From assembly GCA_951640195.1 (NCBI GenBank), contig OX621164.1, forward strand, positions 3,205,098 to 3,269,097: a DNA stretch of 64,000 nucleotides, in the 5' to 3' direction. Source of the DNA: Porpolomopsis calyptriformis. Taxonomy: Eukaryota; Basidiomycota; Agaricomycetes; Agaricales; Hygrophoraceae. The notes under the pieces are model-generated. The model ran no database searches and was not told where the DNA came from. It saw only the letters and a list, made by a program, of their open reading frames with translations. Below, in pieces: positions 1 to 10,730 of this stretch. How positions within the stretch are numbered: the first letter of the stretch is position 1; each line of letters starts with the position of its first letter. Position numbers and translations under genes: made by a program.

Positions 1-3000
1 AGAAGCGGCTTGTCAGGGATGGCTCCCAAATAATCTGCGCTTCATCTAAAAGTGGTAAATCTCCTCGCAAGAGATTCAAAGTGTCATAACAAACCTCCGT
101 CAGAATCTGGAAATTCAAGAAAATTCATGTAAATTCAAGAAACGGGATAAGTGAACGGTCCTTACCTCCTCCACTGAGCCAACTCTGGAGCGAACGAGAA
201 CCCTTGATCGGGAATACGGCTACGTCATAGTAGCCAGCGAGTTCGGCGTGGTCCACAGCCTTAACCTTGAATATTTATACAGCTCATTACGCCTACGATT
301 CCGGCGCAGTCAATGGAAACAACTTACCTTACGCATATCGGAGGGGACCCGCATAGGATTCCTCGCAACCTACAGAGGAATCATGAAAACGATCTTCATA
401 GACAGTAAGAATAGCACGCACAATTACATCACCAGTAAGGATATCAAAATAGCAATCAGTTTCGGGATCCTTCAGGGGCTCAGATGATCTGAAGTATATC
501 TCCCCCTCTCGTAGAACACCGCAGGGATCTGAGAGATATGGGTGAGTGTTGGGGTCGCCAAGAATGCGCAGGAATGTACCGGGGATTATGAACGCTCTGG
601 CCGATTGAAGGACCGGATAATGAAAATTCTTGATTAAATTGTCGATTACCAAGGTGAGGATCGACTGAATCTTCTTGTATAGGATGTGAGATTCTGTGGG
701 ATGAAATCCAGCCTGGACAAGCTCGAGAGCGGACTCGTGGAGGGTTAAAGGGTGCCCGCTATATGGGTTATGGCCCGAATATTCCACATCATCAATGAGG
801 TCTTGATCCTCTCCTTCTGTGGGCGTATCATCATGACGGCTAAAATCACGACCCGTCAAGCCCAGAGCGCGGCTTGTGCCAAGGGCCTGTCTTTGCATCC
901 TCGACCCACTCACGTTACCGACACTGTTGATGGCGTGACATAGAAATACCATTGCATTTGGCCTTGTCCAGCTTGTTAATTTCCGGACTTCCTCTTGGAG
1001 CGCTTCTTGCATGAGGGACACAAAAACTTCGTCAGCCACCCCATTATGGGATAAATTAAGGATGCTTTGCATCGACAGCCGATCGGGAGTCGTGGTTCTG
1101 GAAGGAGCAACCAATTCAAAAATTCGGTGGGCGCGAGCGAGCTCTGAAAAAGGCCCCAAGTCAATTTTCCTTTGCGATTTTCGGATCCAGATTCGCGGAG
1201 GTTCCTTTGGATCACGGTCGTATGGGTTCAGAACCCATAAACCCTTAGCACCCGCAATTCGACCTTGAACTGCAGTTGGACGATTAGGCAGATTCCTGTT
1301 TCTGGCTATCAATACTAAGGCAGCGCCATTCACGAATCCACAACCATCCGTCATGATTTGCTCTGCGCGGGGGTCGTCGCGTTCGTTCCAACTCTCTGCA
1401 TCTAGATAGAAGCAAATTAGAGTTGCAGGATACGCATGGTACAAGAGACAAACTCACAGATATCCTCGATGTAAAACATATTGTCCCCGTCGAATTCAAG
1501 GACAGGAACTGAAGTAGAGAGGCCCAGGGCCCAACGAGTGGTCCACTTGCTGATCGGCTGTTACACGATTTGTCAATCGATTCTATGCGCTCAAAACAAG
1601 GGGTAGACCTGTTTCCAATTCCTCTCCAAAGAGTTGTGCCATCGCACAAAGTCTTCCAAGGACATCCGAAACTGATCTCCGCAAGAGTCGGAATGTCGGT
1701 GGAAATTCTCACCGATCTCCACCATATAAACACTCTCTTTTGCGTGGAAGGGGATAAACACCCGCCCACAAAGGACAAACTTCTGTTGTAAAAATCGTCG
1801 AACATTATCATTCGCACGATAGTGAAGGGTCCGGGAAATTCGAAGCTGCATTATCCGCCTCGAGCCCATCAAGCGAGCGAAACGGTTCGAAGTTCGCATT
1901 TCGAGCCGTTCCAGGCGGATTTGATACGAACCCGTTTCCGGATCCTCGACGAGTCTGGCGATCTGCTGGACTCGACCACCATACCAATTGGGAACACCTT
2001 CCCAATCACCCAACAAGCCCAAACCGCGAGTCCTATCCTCCAGCATGGCCTTCTGCTCGCGATCAAGCTCTTGCCTGAATTATCTATCAAAGACCGAAGC
2101 GATAAATAAGAATGATATCTGACCATATGACAAGATCTGAGGGTGAAACTTTCGGTGAAGCTTCACCCTGAGGACGCATGAGATGGGCTACCCGTTGCGC
2201 AGCGACCGCGTTGGGGCCAGTAAGCTGCCTCAACTTTCCCGCAGTGACATCAGACCATCTCCACAACTTATTCGACACTCCACGTGCGATCTCGTATTGG
2301 ACACCATACGAAATGCGAAGCTGGTCCAGCAATATTTGTACCTTTGGGTCATGTGCAATGACGAATGGTTCCAAGTCCTCTCCAGATATGTCGCAGGAAT
2401 GAACAACGTCTGGAAGAGGATCCGAAGACGATTGGTCGTCCAGCGGAATTATAGCAGGAAACACTGTCTCCGTGTTAGGTACACTCTCTGCATCGGGAAT
2501 CTTGATTTGCTGTGAAATTCTGTGTGAACTTTTCAACCCGACCGTTCCCTTGAAAGTTGTAGGAGAACACGGAGATGCTCTGTGCGTCGAGACAGATGGC
2601 AAGGTAGGATTATGCCAGGCTTGCGATAATTCAGGAAGTTCCCATTCAGGTCGACTATGATTCCCTGCGGCGCTAGCACAACCGAACGTTGGCGATATCG
2701 GCGGTGAGGAATCATCGTAGGACATCCACGAAAGGCCGTTCCTGGTTTGCGTATCAGGGGACGTGACTAACGTTGTCCCCGAACTGTAAAAGAATGACGA
2801 CTCCCTCGTCAAACAGGGCGAAGTCTCGGTGTCGGCTAAGTCATAATCTCAGCAGATGAGATGAGATAAAGTCGAAACGCATACTTTCGTCCTGCTCACA
2901 ATCCAGTGAGATATGAGACCCCTCCCGGGAAATAATCTTGGCCCCCAACACAGGATCAGCAATAATTAGTCGATCACCATAACCGATGACATACCTTCAT

Positions 3001-3260
3001 TGGAAAGGGTACTCCTGTGGAGATACGCAATTTCTGATTGCCACTTAGTTTCTGTCTGGATGACCTGGAAGCATATGCTGCAAAACATTGAGTCATAAGC
3101 TTCAGAACGGAAGGCAGATGCTACCATTTCCTCGGTTGATATCCTCGCGAGCCTCCTTGATCATTTCGAGTCGGCTGGGGGAGACGGGAATGGCACTACG
3201 TGGCGTTTGCGGATTGTGCAATGCAGTCCGTACATCCAATGGTTGGGCGCGAGTGGGCAT
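1..3260 (-). CDS. RNA-dependent RNA polymerase (QDE-1/RdRP family), 3' end outside window
   Basis: Eukaryotic RdRP of the RNA-interference type, which turns single-stranded RNA into dsRNA for Dicer. The start ATG is at 3258-3260 (protein begins MPTRAQPLDV). Read leftwards, family blocks appear in order: MTDGCG and GRIAGAKGLW (about 1240-1356), DPCGVLREGEIYF (about 495-533), RNPMRVPSDMRK (exon 328-369), VKAVDHAELAGYYDVAVFP (exon 166-265), then catalytic SGGDSDGD followed by WEPSLTSRF at the window edge. The DxDGD motif is built from three exons, the middle one only 12 nt (95-106), with introns 107-165 and 46-94. Other clear joins: WKQ to PISKWTTRW near 1560-1605 and HLMRPQ to ELDREQK near 2075-2160. 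Joins between 2800 and 3260 are less certain. No frame break remains once the introns are removed, so the gene looks functional. The C-terminus is missing from the window. Confidence 0.9.
95..106 (-). other. 12-nt microexon encoding the core of the RdRP catalytic motif
   Basis: The exon ending at 166 reads S-G-G plus one base. The 12 bases at 106-95 give (G)AT TCT GAC GGA G, and the exon starting at 45 supplies AT. Together they read SGG-D-S-D-G-D. Flanking splice sites are GTAAGG...CCAG and GTTTGT...TTTAG. Reading straight through the second intron gives a stop after three codons, so splicing is needed for an active enzyme. Confidence 0.8.
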
Positions 3261-3966
3261 GCTTAAAATATTAACTTTGGTTGTCTGGGAGGGTAGGACC
3301 GAACGAGTTCAAGATTGCTTTCTACTTTAACACGGACAAGACTCACTCACGTAACCTTCTCCTGAGTTCTCTCGTCTTTAAACTTTGAGAGTCGCCAAAG
3401 TCCCTTGATAAGAGGGCGTCAATTGACCGCCAACGTTATCGCGGTCGATGACGCGAACAAAGTTTTCTTGCTATTGTTACTTCCCGCAACGAGGACGTCG
3501 GGAAAGTATGGTATCAAGAGTTCAGACGAGAATCAAGGGTGTTATATGTTGATCTTTTGTGCATAAGTTGAAGTCTCATCCCAAACTGAGGCTGGTTCTT
3601 GGGCGGAAATTAAGTAACGTGATCGCGTTGGTTCGGCTGTAATTGAGTACAAAGGCTGCAGGTGCCTGAACCAGGAGGTTTTTTACCCACAGCGCGGAGG
3701 GACCAAAGATAAAATCTGATGAGCAAGACTATCGATACTTGAAGGTCTAGGCATTTGGGATCGATCCGAGATCACGCGGGTCCGGTATTGACGTACTCAA
3801 CAATAATCCGCACAGTCGGGACGACGGTCCTTGGAAAAGTATTTCTGAAAATTTAGACAATCATCGACCAAACTTGGGAACAGAGTCACAGAACAATGCA
3901 AGGTCCTAATCCAGAACGCCATTCAAATGCTACTCGTCAATCAAACCAAAATCGAGGACTCACCAC
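3261..3966. other. intergenic, upstream of RdRP and downstream of malic enzyme
   Basis: About 700 bp between the RdRP start codon and the malic enzyme stop codon. It must hold the RdRP promoter and 5' leader and the malic enzyme 3' end. No further coding exon, RNA gene or repeat was recognised. The short open frames here have no family features. Confidence 0.5.
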
Positions 3967-6224
3967 TTAGTAGTCACCATCCTTATCGTACACATACGGC
4001 CAATAGACAGGCTGCCACTGCATTTCCTTCACTTTGGCCCTTGCCTCCTCCTTTGTCCAATCTACTCCTGCCAACCCTTCCTTGATAGTCTCCTCAGCTA
4101 CTGCCACTGCAATCTCGAAATTAACGCTCGGCGAGTCCGCAAAGTCAGGAAGGAGTGCGTCATCGGGATCGGTGAGAGCGGGAGATAAAGACGCAAGACG
4201 TCTAGCTGCCACGATGATCATCTCATCTGTCACCTTGCGGGATTGAACACACATCGCTCCGAAACCCAATCCAGGGTAAATCAATGCATCTGTAGCACCT
4301 TAGCGGAGGGAGGCACGCTGCACGTATAGCACTCACTATTGCATTCCGCGATGCTTGCGACCGATCAACAGATTAGTGTTGAATAAAATTCGCTTTATAC
4401 CAGAGCCATCGACCTACATGTAATCCTTCCCGTTCGGCATCTTCGCCGGAGGAAATGGACTTCCCGTAGCCAATAACGCCTTCCCACAAGTCCACTCATT
4501 CGCATCGCTTGGATTGACCTCAACCAGCTTGCTCGGATTCGACAACGGCAGGATAATAGGTCTCTCACAGCCTGCCGCCATAGCTTTGACGACTTCCTCC
4601 GTGAAACCACCAGCATGTGTCGAGCACCCGATCAGCACTGTCGGTTTCACCTTCTTCACCACCTCCAGCAAGGTCACCTCTCCGCGGTCGTTTGCGGGTA
4701 CACTCTCCCACTCTTCATCAGAACGGACAAATTCGTGCAGATCGGCACGGATCTTTTGGGACCCCAACGAGTTCTTTATCAAACCGAAACGATCAAGAAG
4801 GAAAAATTTGCGGTTAGCATCCTCAACCGAGACGCCATCCGTCTGAACGATGGCATCCCGCAATTGGCGGGTGATACCTAAACCGGCAGAACCGGCACCA
4901 TAGACGATGTATCGTTGGTCGGCAAGTTTGGATTTTGTGACACTGACGGCAGCCATGACAGCGGCGAGCGTCACTGCACCCGTTCCCTGTCTGTCATCCT
5001 TTCTTGAGATGGGACACACAAGTCTAGCAGTTGAAATAGACAAACATGTCGTCGTTGAACACTGATATTCGGGTAAGAGTCCAATACAAAAACTTAAGGG
5101 TAACTGAGCTCACCTGCATGTTGGCTCCTATAGATGTCGAGAAGCCTTCCAGCATTGGTCACACCAAAGTCTTCAAAGTGTAGGAGACTGTGCGGATGAT
5201 GCTTCCTCACAAGCTGGATGAACCTGTGAACCATACAGTCAGACTTGTACCTCGAGCCGGTCTCCACAGTATACGAACTTGTCCACGAATAAATCATACT
5301 CTTTTCCCCGAACCCGCTTGTGAGGCCATCCCTAAATAAAACAGTTCCGGCGTAGTGCCAAGAACGATTGTTTGCAAAAACATACGACGTAGAGAGGGTC
5401 ATTGAGAAGGTCCTCGTTATCTGTCCCGACGTCAAGCGTAACGCTGAGCGAGTTGGATGGATTGATTCCAGCGATTAAACTGCGGCCAGCGGTTATCCTC
5501 GACAAAGGATGACAAGTAAGCAAGCTTGCGTGTAAATAGCTGATTTAGCTGCTGAGATCTGAGACAGCTTGATCAGAAAATTGCAGGAGTGAACGGTAGG
5601 AAGAGCTCACCCCAATACCCTGTTGGGCGTGACATTCACATCAGCATAGAATATAAAACAAAAGGGAATCTGAGTACCCCAACGCCTTGATCGCCAATGC
5701 CCAAGATGGCCTCTGCATCGGAGCAGACAAGCAAATGAATATCCCGGTGTTTTGTCTGTTCAAGAAAGTCCTCTTCCATGGTATCTTGGTGGGCGAATGT
5801 CAAGTACAGGCCCTCGCTCCTTCGGAAAAGGTGAGAGTAATTGGATATGGCCTCTGCCTGAGATCGCACGTTAATCAGTTTATACCTATCAAATTAAAGG
5901 TGGAATACACACCTCAGTGGGCGTATATATGATCGGAATCATTTCGCGCAAATGCCTGGTGATCAGCGAATAATACAAAACCCAGTTCTGATCTTTCAGA
6001 CTTTGCAAGAAAGAGTTCTTGCGGATAGGTGTCTCCCTTGCCTGATATTGATCATATGCTCTTGCACATTGCTCGTCGAGGGTATTGACTTTGAAAGGTA
6101 ATCTACCATTGAGACCGAACGCATCGCGTTCCTCCTGACTGAAGGCAGTCCCTTTGTTGAAACGGGGGTTGGTGAGGACTGCATCGCCCCGAACGGAAAC
6201 ACGGTAGACAGGATCGCCAGACAT
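3967..6224 (-). CDS. MAE1: NAD(P)-dependent malic enzyme, 11 exons, 571 aa
   Basis: Oxidatively decarboxylates malate to pyruvate with reduction of NAD(P), typically in fungal mitochondria; no clear targeting peptide was judged. Exons: 6224-5913, 5857-5678, 5619-5611, 5558-5530, 5479-5386, 5331-5279, 5223-5114, 5061-5046, 4990-4418, 4353-4337, 4289-3967; phases agree throughout and total 572 codons including TAA. Motifs in order: IIYTPTE (~residue 98), GDQGVGGIGISAAK (~158), LDVGTDN (~193), FEDFG (~242, metal ligands), NDDIQGTGAV (~266), nucleotide-binding GAGSAG (~300), LSNPS (~428) and CNNALIYPGLG (~465). Length matches the family. Exons 3, 8 and 10 are only 9, 16 and 17 nt, and intron 4 is GC-AG. 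The exon 6/7 and 9/10 joins rest on frame logic. Tandem with MARVEL upstream (200 bp) and RdRP downstream. Confidence 0.93.
5480..5529 (-). other. MAE1: GC-AG intron in malic enzyme
   Basis: Donor ACAC/GCAAGC and acceptor GCCGCAG/TTTAAT. Only this 50-nt intron keeps the frame ISAAKSAIYT-LIAGINPSNSL, which has the spacing expected of the family. No GT donor gives an equally good join. Confidence 0.75.
5611..5619 (-). other. MAE1: 9-nt microexon of malic enzyme (codes Gly-Ile-Gly)
   Basis: GGT ATT GGG lies between acceptor AACAG and donor GTGAGC. It joins the preceding ...DQGVG to the following ISAAK, giving the invariant DQGVGGIGI block of malic enzymes. Without it the conserved block would lack three residues. 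Confidence 0.85.
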
Positions 6225-6423
6225 GAGCGATAATACTGGTGACTTTACTTATCAAGCCAGTACTTATATAGTCGCGGAAAGTCTATTTTTGGCGGGATCT
6301 GATAACTTAAGACTGCGGAGCGTTGGAGCTTGATGTATCATAACGCCGAGTTCTTGGATTCCATCCGTAGAGTATCATACAGTTATAGGAAGTCGTGGTG
6401 ATACAGTGGAAGGGGGGCCGGGG

Positions 6424-7191
6424 TCAAGCGCTTACAAGCTGACCACGATAACCATCTCCGCGTCGTGAGGCAGAAATACCAAGGAGAAGCACGACGATAA
6501 GAGCAAATGTAACCAGTATGCTACAGAAGAAACGTCAGCGAGCCAAATATGCAATGCTGTGTGAAGTACGCACGCTTCCACCCAAGCAAAGCCCTGCATG
6601 GCGTTCAGCTGGCCACAATAGACAAACGTATCTTGGGTCCTTTAAAAGGTCGGGTACTGATTCAAGAAAATGTGTGAATCGGACTTACTGGCAATTGAGC
6701 GCTCCACCAAGCATCTGAGTTACCGCAGCCGCACCCGCCACCCAGGCTATCCACGTTAAGATCAAGCTAGGGTAATTTATGATTCAGTGAGATAGACGAG
6801 AGAGAGAAAGACGTACAAAATGGCATGTGACGCAACACTCGTTAACACCGAACCAGCCGATGGGGCGTGTTGGAAAAGGACTAGGTAGAAAAGGGAGAAG
6901 AAGACTGTCCAGCAGCTTGTAAAGAGAATAAATCGAGTTCTGTCTCGTTCGGTATTATCATGTTGGTTGTGATGCGAGTCGAATTTGGCGGTCAGCCATC
7001 CAGAGGTAGCAACCTGAGAAGATGGTCAAAAGGAGGGCACACGGAGAGGACGGGGGACTTGCCAGGATTAGGCCAAAGAGGATTATGACACCAAAGACGA
7101 CTATGAGCAGTTTTGAGAGGTGTATCTCAGTTGAATTCTGATACGACTCACTCGGATGACCCCTGCGCACGTGGTAATCAATATTGCCCAT
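6424..7191 (-). CDS. MARVEL-domain four-pass membrane protein, 171 aa
   Basis: Small membrane protein of the fungal MARVEL type, a family linked to membrane apposition and organisation. Exons: 7191-7152, 7100-7063, 7013-6817, 6766-6689, 6639-6574, 6520-6424; phases agree and total 172 codons. Four hydrophobic segments lie near residues 14-27 (IVFGVIILFGLIL), 64-83 (FILFTSCWTVFFSLFYLVLF), 91-117 (begins IFLILTWIAWVAGAAAV) and 140-156 (ILVTFALIVVLLLGI). The loop before TM4 has C-x-QLNA...FAW, usual for this fungal group. The N-terminus is short and the C-terminal tail is basic (SRRGDGYRG). Intron 2 is GC-AG. It sits 199 bp upstream of malic enzyme on the same strand. Family call is good; cellular role is not readable from sequence. 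Confidence 0.8.
7014..7062 (-). other. GC-AG intron in MARVEL gene
   Basis: Donor CTG/GCAAGT (the textbook GC donor) and acceptor TTCTCAG/GTTGCT, 49 nt, with a TTTTGAC branch-like site near the end. It joins ...FGLIL to VATSGWL in phase. The nearby GT at 7061 would be out of phase with the next exon. Confidence 0.75.
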
Positions 7192-7457
7192 TCGTCCGAT
7201 ATTGAGAGGTTGAAGAGGAATATACGAGTGCTGTGGGTGTTGAGAGAGTGGTTTGAGAGATTTTCGTGAGTTTGGGCGTAAAAGGTCGTGGGGTGGAGTC
7301 GATGTTTCGATTCAAGTTGTAAATTTGACTTGTTGGCAACAAAGTAACCGCGAGTGGCTGTGCTGATGATGTGAAGTGGCTGTCCGTCGCTTTCGATTAT
7401 TTTACAGTACATACAACAAATCAATCGAAGAAGAGATAGCATCCAAAGTACACGAGT

Positions 7458-7988
7458 TCACTTCTCTGTCGATGGCGAAGGCGGCGAAGCCCCGGGTAAA
7501 CACATTGTGATTCCAGGCATCAGCCTATCGCAATCCATTCCTTTATTTGCATTGATGAGGTCCTCAAGTTTGCACCCGTGCGTCTTGGCGATTTCCCAGC
7601 AAGTGTCCCCGGGCTTTACCCAGTAGGACACACTGTGCGGTGGACAATGGCTCTCTGGAGGAGTAGTTGCAGGAGAAACAATTAGGCGCCATATGAGCAG
7701 TAAGAACACGCCGATGATGAGGAAGAACGAGTAGAGTGGCCGGTAAGGATTGTTGTCCTTGAGGCCACGCTTGTATCCGTTGCCCTGTGTTACAAAAGTT
7801 CAGGAATAGGTACAGTAAGGGCCGTTTCAAACCCACATCATCGATAGCCAGAGGTTGATAGCCATTCGACCTTGTCGGCGCCGCTTCCAGATCACGATTT
7901 GCTGAGGCTCCGACAGAAGCATGGGACACTGCGGGGGGCGAGCTTAGATGGAAGTAAAGCCAAACTGATAGAGCAAACCTGGGGTCAT
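7458..7988 (-). CDS. membrane-anchored LysM-domain protein, 142 aa
   Basis: Single-pass protein with one LysM domain; LysM binds chitin and related N-acetylglucosamine polymers. Exons: 7988-7979 (only ATGACCCCAG), 7928-7837 and 7784-7458; phases agree, 143 codons including TGA. Residues 1-50 are polar and probably cytosolic. Residues 51-70 (begin YSFFLIIGVFLLLIW) form one membrane segment. Residues 87-131 are the LysM: YWVKPGDTCWEIAKTHG at 88-104, then LEDLINAN and a C-terminal MPGITMCLP. Three cysteines (96, 105, 119) plus C129 could form disulphides. It has no cleavable signal peptide, unlike secreted LysM effectors, so a type II membrane protein is the simplest reading. The 10-nt first coding exon is unusual but gives the only ATG in frame. 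Confidence 0.8.
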
Positions 7989-8567
7989 TTCACCAAACTG
8001 TGCACCTTGTGCACCTACATATAGCCCACCTTTGGACAAAATTTGAGTTATTAACCAGCGCCCACGAACGAGCGCGAATCCGCAGGCTCACCGTCTGGGT
8101 CGCTAAAGTGGTAACATCCACTGTCAGCGTCATATCCCACACGTGTCATGCCCTCTGGCAGTCTGTAAGCATCCTAGAGAAACGACTGTGAGCAACCGCA
8201 AACGTAATTAATGAGTGCGGTAGGACCTCGTCGTACTGTGTCCACCTTCCTGGCATGAATGTTGTGGTTGGCGCTAAGCTAGCGGAGTTCTGTTACGTTG
8301 CTCATCAGCAAAAGGGGAAAAAATATTGTTGCAGTTAGAAACTCACAACACAATTTTGTAGCCTTGTACAGTGTAATACACCTCCTTCGCACATGACACC
8401 TCATTTGCACAAACTTTTGTCACGGCCACAATTCAATTCTTTGTCTACTGACAGGATAATTTAGTTACGTGTTTGTCCATGAAAGATACATCTTGAGGAA
8501 AAATTTGGTCTGAATTGATAGGATATTGCGCGATATGTGCCCATAAATATATGTTTGTACACTACAA
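7989..8567. other. intergenic between LysM gene and transposon island
   Basis: About 580 bp holding the presumed LysM promoter. No coding exon, tRNA or repeat was recognised. The left edge of chromovirus 1 starts at 8568. Confidence 0.5.
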
Positions 8568-8967
8568 TGTCACGGTCATAATTTTCTTTTCTTTCCTTTA
8601 TCTTATCATATGCAAAACCTGTATCTTATCTTGGGAATCCCCACATTCTTTTGTTGGGATTTCCCATTGCCTTTCTTCAGGATTCCCCATCACTCTATCC
8701 ATATGCAGATACCTTCATTTCCGTTATGTTTCAACCCCTTATGATTTGTCATCGATCACGATGACTCATTCTTATCTCTACCTCATGTTATGCTGCACTG
8801 ACTCACATAGATAAGTAGTTAGTATATAAGGAGTACCTCTTGTACATATCAGACCTTAAGTCTGATTCCTCATTAGCTACTCATAACAAGGACTTGGAAC
8901 CATACCCTATATCTCTTGGGACAGAACATCTGAAGTAAAACGCGTTCCGAACAACTGGTTTATAACA
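8568..8967 (+). repeat. 5' LTR of chromovirus 1
   Basis: Starts TGTCACGG and ends TTATAACA, 400 bp. A near copy of equal length lies at 25625-26024. Differences between the two are almost all transitions. Confidence 0.9.
8823..8868 (+). promoter_or_regulatory. TATA box and predicted mRNA 5' end (self-primer donor) of chromovirus 1
   Basis: TATATAA at 8823-8829, then AAGTCTGATTC at 8858-8868, 35 bp downstream and so where a Pol II transcript should begin. This 11-mer is complementary to the site directly after the LTR (8969-8979). Confidence 0.6.
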
Positions 8968-8979
8968 AGAATCAGACTT
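8968..8979 (+). promoter_or_regulatory. self-priming primer-binding site of chromovirus 1
   Basis: AGAATCAGACTT directly follows the LTR. Its last 11 bases pair with the predicted mRNA start inside the LTR. This is the arrangement of the Tf1/sushi self-priming retrotransposons, and no tRNA-like TGG start is present. Confidence 0.6.
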
Positions 8980-9788
8980 CCTTCTGGTTCTCTCCCACTT
9001 GCTTATCCAACGCCCTCATCACTGTGATCATCGACATCACCTCTTTGTCTCTTACCCACTTTCATCCTGGCTTCTACCGATAACTCAGACATTGAAGAAC
9101 AATACGAAGACCCTCTCTCAAGATCAACCTTCTCAGCTACCATCCAAGATCAAGAACCCTCCTTTTCCTCTGATCTTGAAGAAACTCTAGCTGCTCCAAC
9201 CCCAACTCCTGCTCCTGCCCCCCTAGGACTGCAAACTTGATCAAGAACAAGAGGACTCTTCTCTTCATCTTCAGCCTTAGCAACAAGACCAGTTCATCAA
9301 TGGACTGCTACCCCACCAGGACGATATGGTTCCCTTTACTCCCAACTTTCCTCTGTGACACCCACACCAACACCAACAGCTCCAACAACTCCCTTACCTA
9401 CAACATCTGCCAACATGTCAGGAACGTCCACCAATGCCCCCACCAACCCCCCTACCATTGATATCACAACCTTGATGGCCACAGTTCACCAACTCGAACA
9501 AACTATCACTCAACAACAACAACTGATCGCCCAGCTCTAACAACAACAACAACCTCCTCAACCCCCTCAGCTGCCCCAACAACCTCCCTTACCTCAACAA
9601 CCCGCTCCTCCCCCCATCAAGATAGCCAAACCTGATGAATACGACGGGTCTGCAGCCAAGTGTCTCAATTTTATCCAAGCTTGTCATCTAGTTGTCATGA
9701 AATTGGCATTCACTCTCTTAAAATTCCTCTCTTTTCTTCATTCTTTTCTTTTCTTTCTTATACCAATTCTTTTGAGAGGAAGGCTGTC

Positions 9789-9794
9789 TTTATT
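9789..9794 (-). terminator. AATAAA poly(A) signal of antisense LTR-A gene (copy 1)
   Basis: AATAAA on the minus strand, about 57 bp after the stop codon. Present at the same place in copies 2 and 3. Confidence 0.5.
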
Positions 9795-9850
9795 GGCAGC
9801 GGAAACTACTTGTACAAAAGGAGGAGTCCATGTCCGACTAGCTAATTATA

Positions 9851-10682
9851 CTAGTCCGTCTTGGCAATCTCCTGCACCATACTATCCCTCAAGAACTCTA
9901 CAAAACTCGACACTACTTGACCATCTATTGCGGCCAACTTATTACCCCAGTAGATTGCCCCATTGGTGTCACCACCGGAGGCCTGCAACTCGGCAGCCTT
10001 CCCTTCAATGAAACTCATCGCTATCTTTCTCGCTTCCTCACCCAACCAATCGTTGGTGGGACTCCATAACAAACTAGGAGGAACTTCTTCCTCCTTGATC
10101 TTGACGTTGACGTTGGTCAACGACGACGACAAATCTTCGACTAAAAAAGACAGGGAATCAGCAACTATGAAGAGAGCGAGAGAGTTAAAGGCTCACCACT
10201 AGACAAAACACTTGTTGGACCAGGGGTCCAAGGATGGAAAGGGGGGCTGGTAGCCAAGTCCTCAGGCTTAGCATCATCAAAGGGGAGGGGATACCCCCAA
10301 CGGTTGGAACTCCAATCAACTCGCTCCTCCAAAGGGAGCTTGGAGGTGGGAGGAGGGGCGTCATCATCCCAAGCTAAAAAGGGAAAGCCTATTATCAATA
10401 AACACAGACTAATAAAGACAAAACAAGATACATACCAAGCGGATCCTCCATCAAGCCACAAACATGCTGGATTGGCCAGCGAACATACGGACACTTTCTG
10501 ACCTTATGCTTGCCACCGCAAGCAAAACAAGAGAAGGAAGACCAGCAGAGGTTGGCGTCGGAAGGGATGCGCTGAAGGTAGTAATGAAACGAATTGCAAT
10601 CGAGACAGACAGGAGCAGTGTGGTGCACCACTCCAGACTGCTTGAAGAATCGAACGTAGTGGCCTTGGTGGGAAGAAGTCAT
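9851..10682 (-). CDS. antisense LTR-A gene, copy 1: zinc-knuckle-like protein, 237 aa
   Basis: I do not recognise this gene. Three exons: 10682-10436, 10373-10197 and 10140-9851, joined by GTATGT...TTTAG and GTGAGC...TTTAG introns, 238 codons with stop. It starts MTSSHQGHYV. Residues 46-64 hold CWSSF...C-x2-C-x3-H-x4-C (C52, C55, H59, C64), close to a retroviral zinc knuckle but one residue shorter. The middle is acidic and Pro-rich (AWDDDAPPP), and the C-terminal 90 residues are predicted mainly helical (WLGEEARKIAMSF; VVSSFVEFLRDSM). It has its own TATA box and AATAAA. Copies 2 and 3 have identical exon structure and no stops, while the flanking gag is broken. A captured host gene or a trans-acting element protein are both possible. 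Confidence 0.75.
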
Positions 10683-10730
10683 GATGATTGACAAGGATTG
10701 AACTAAAGCATAGGGATACAACCCCACACC

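Noticed and set aside
46..110. Apparent frameshift or stop in the RdRP catalytic motif (DSDGG, then stop)
   Set aside because: A second short intron (46-94, GTTTGT...TTTAG) restores DSDGD and the following WEP block, so the gene is not broken here.
7101..7442. Open frame between LysM and MARVEL genes
   Set aside because: It overlaps the MARVEL first exon in another frame and shows no domain or splice support.
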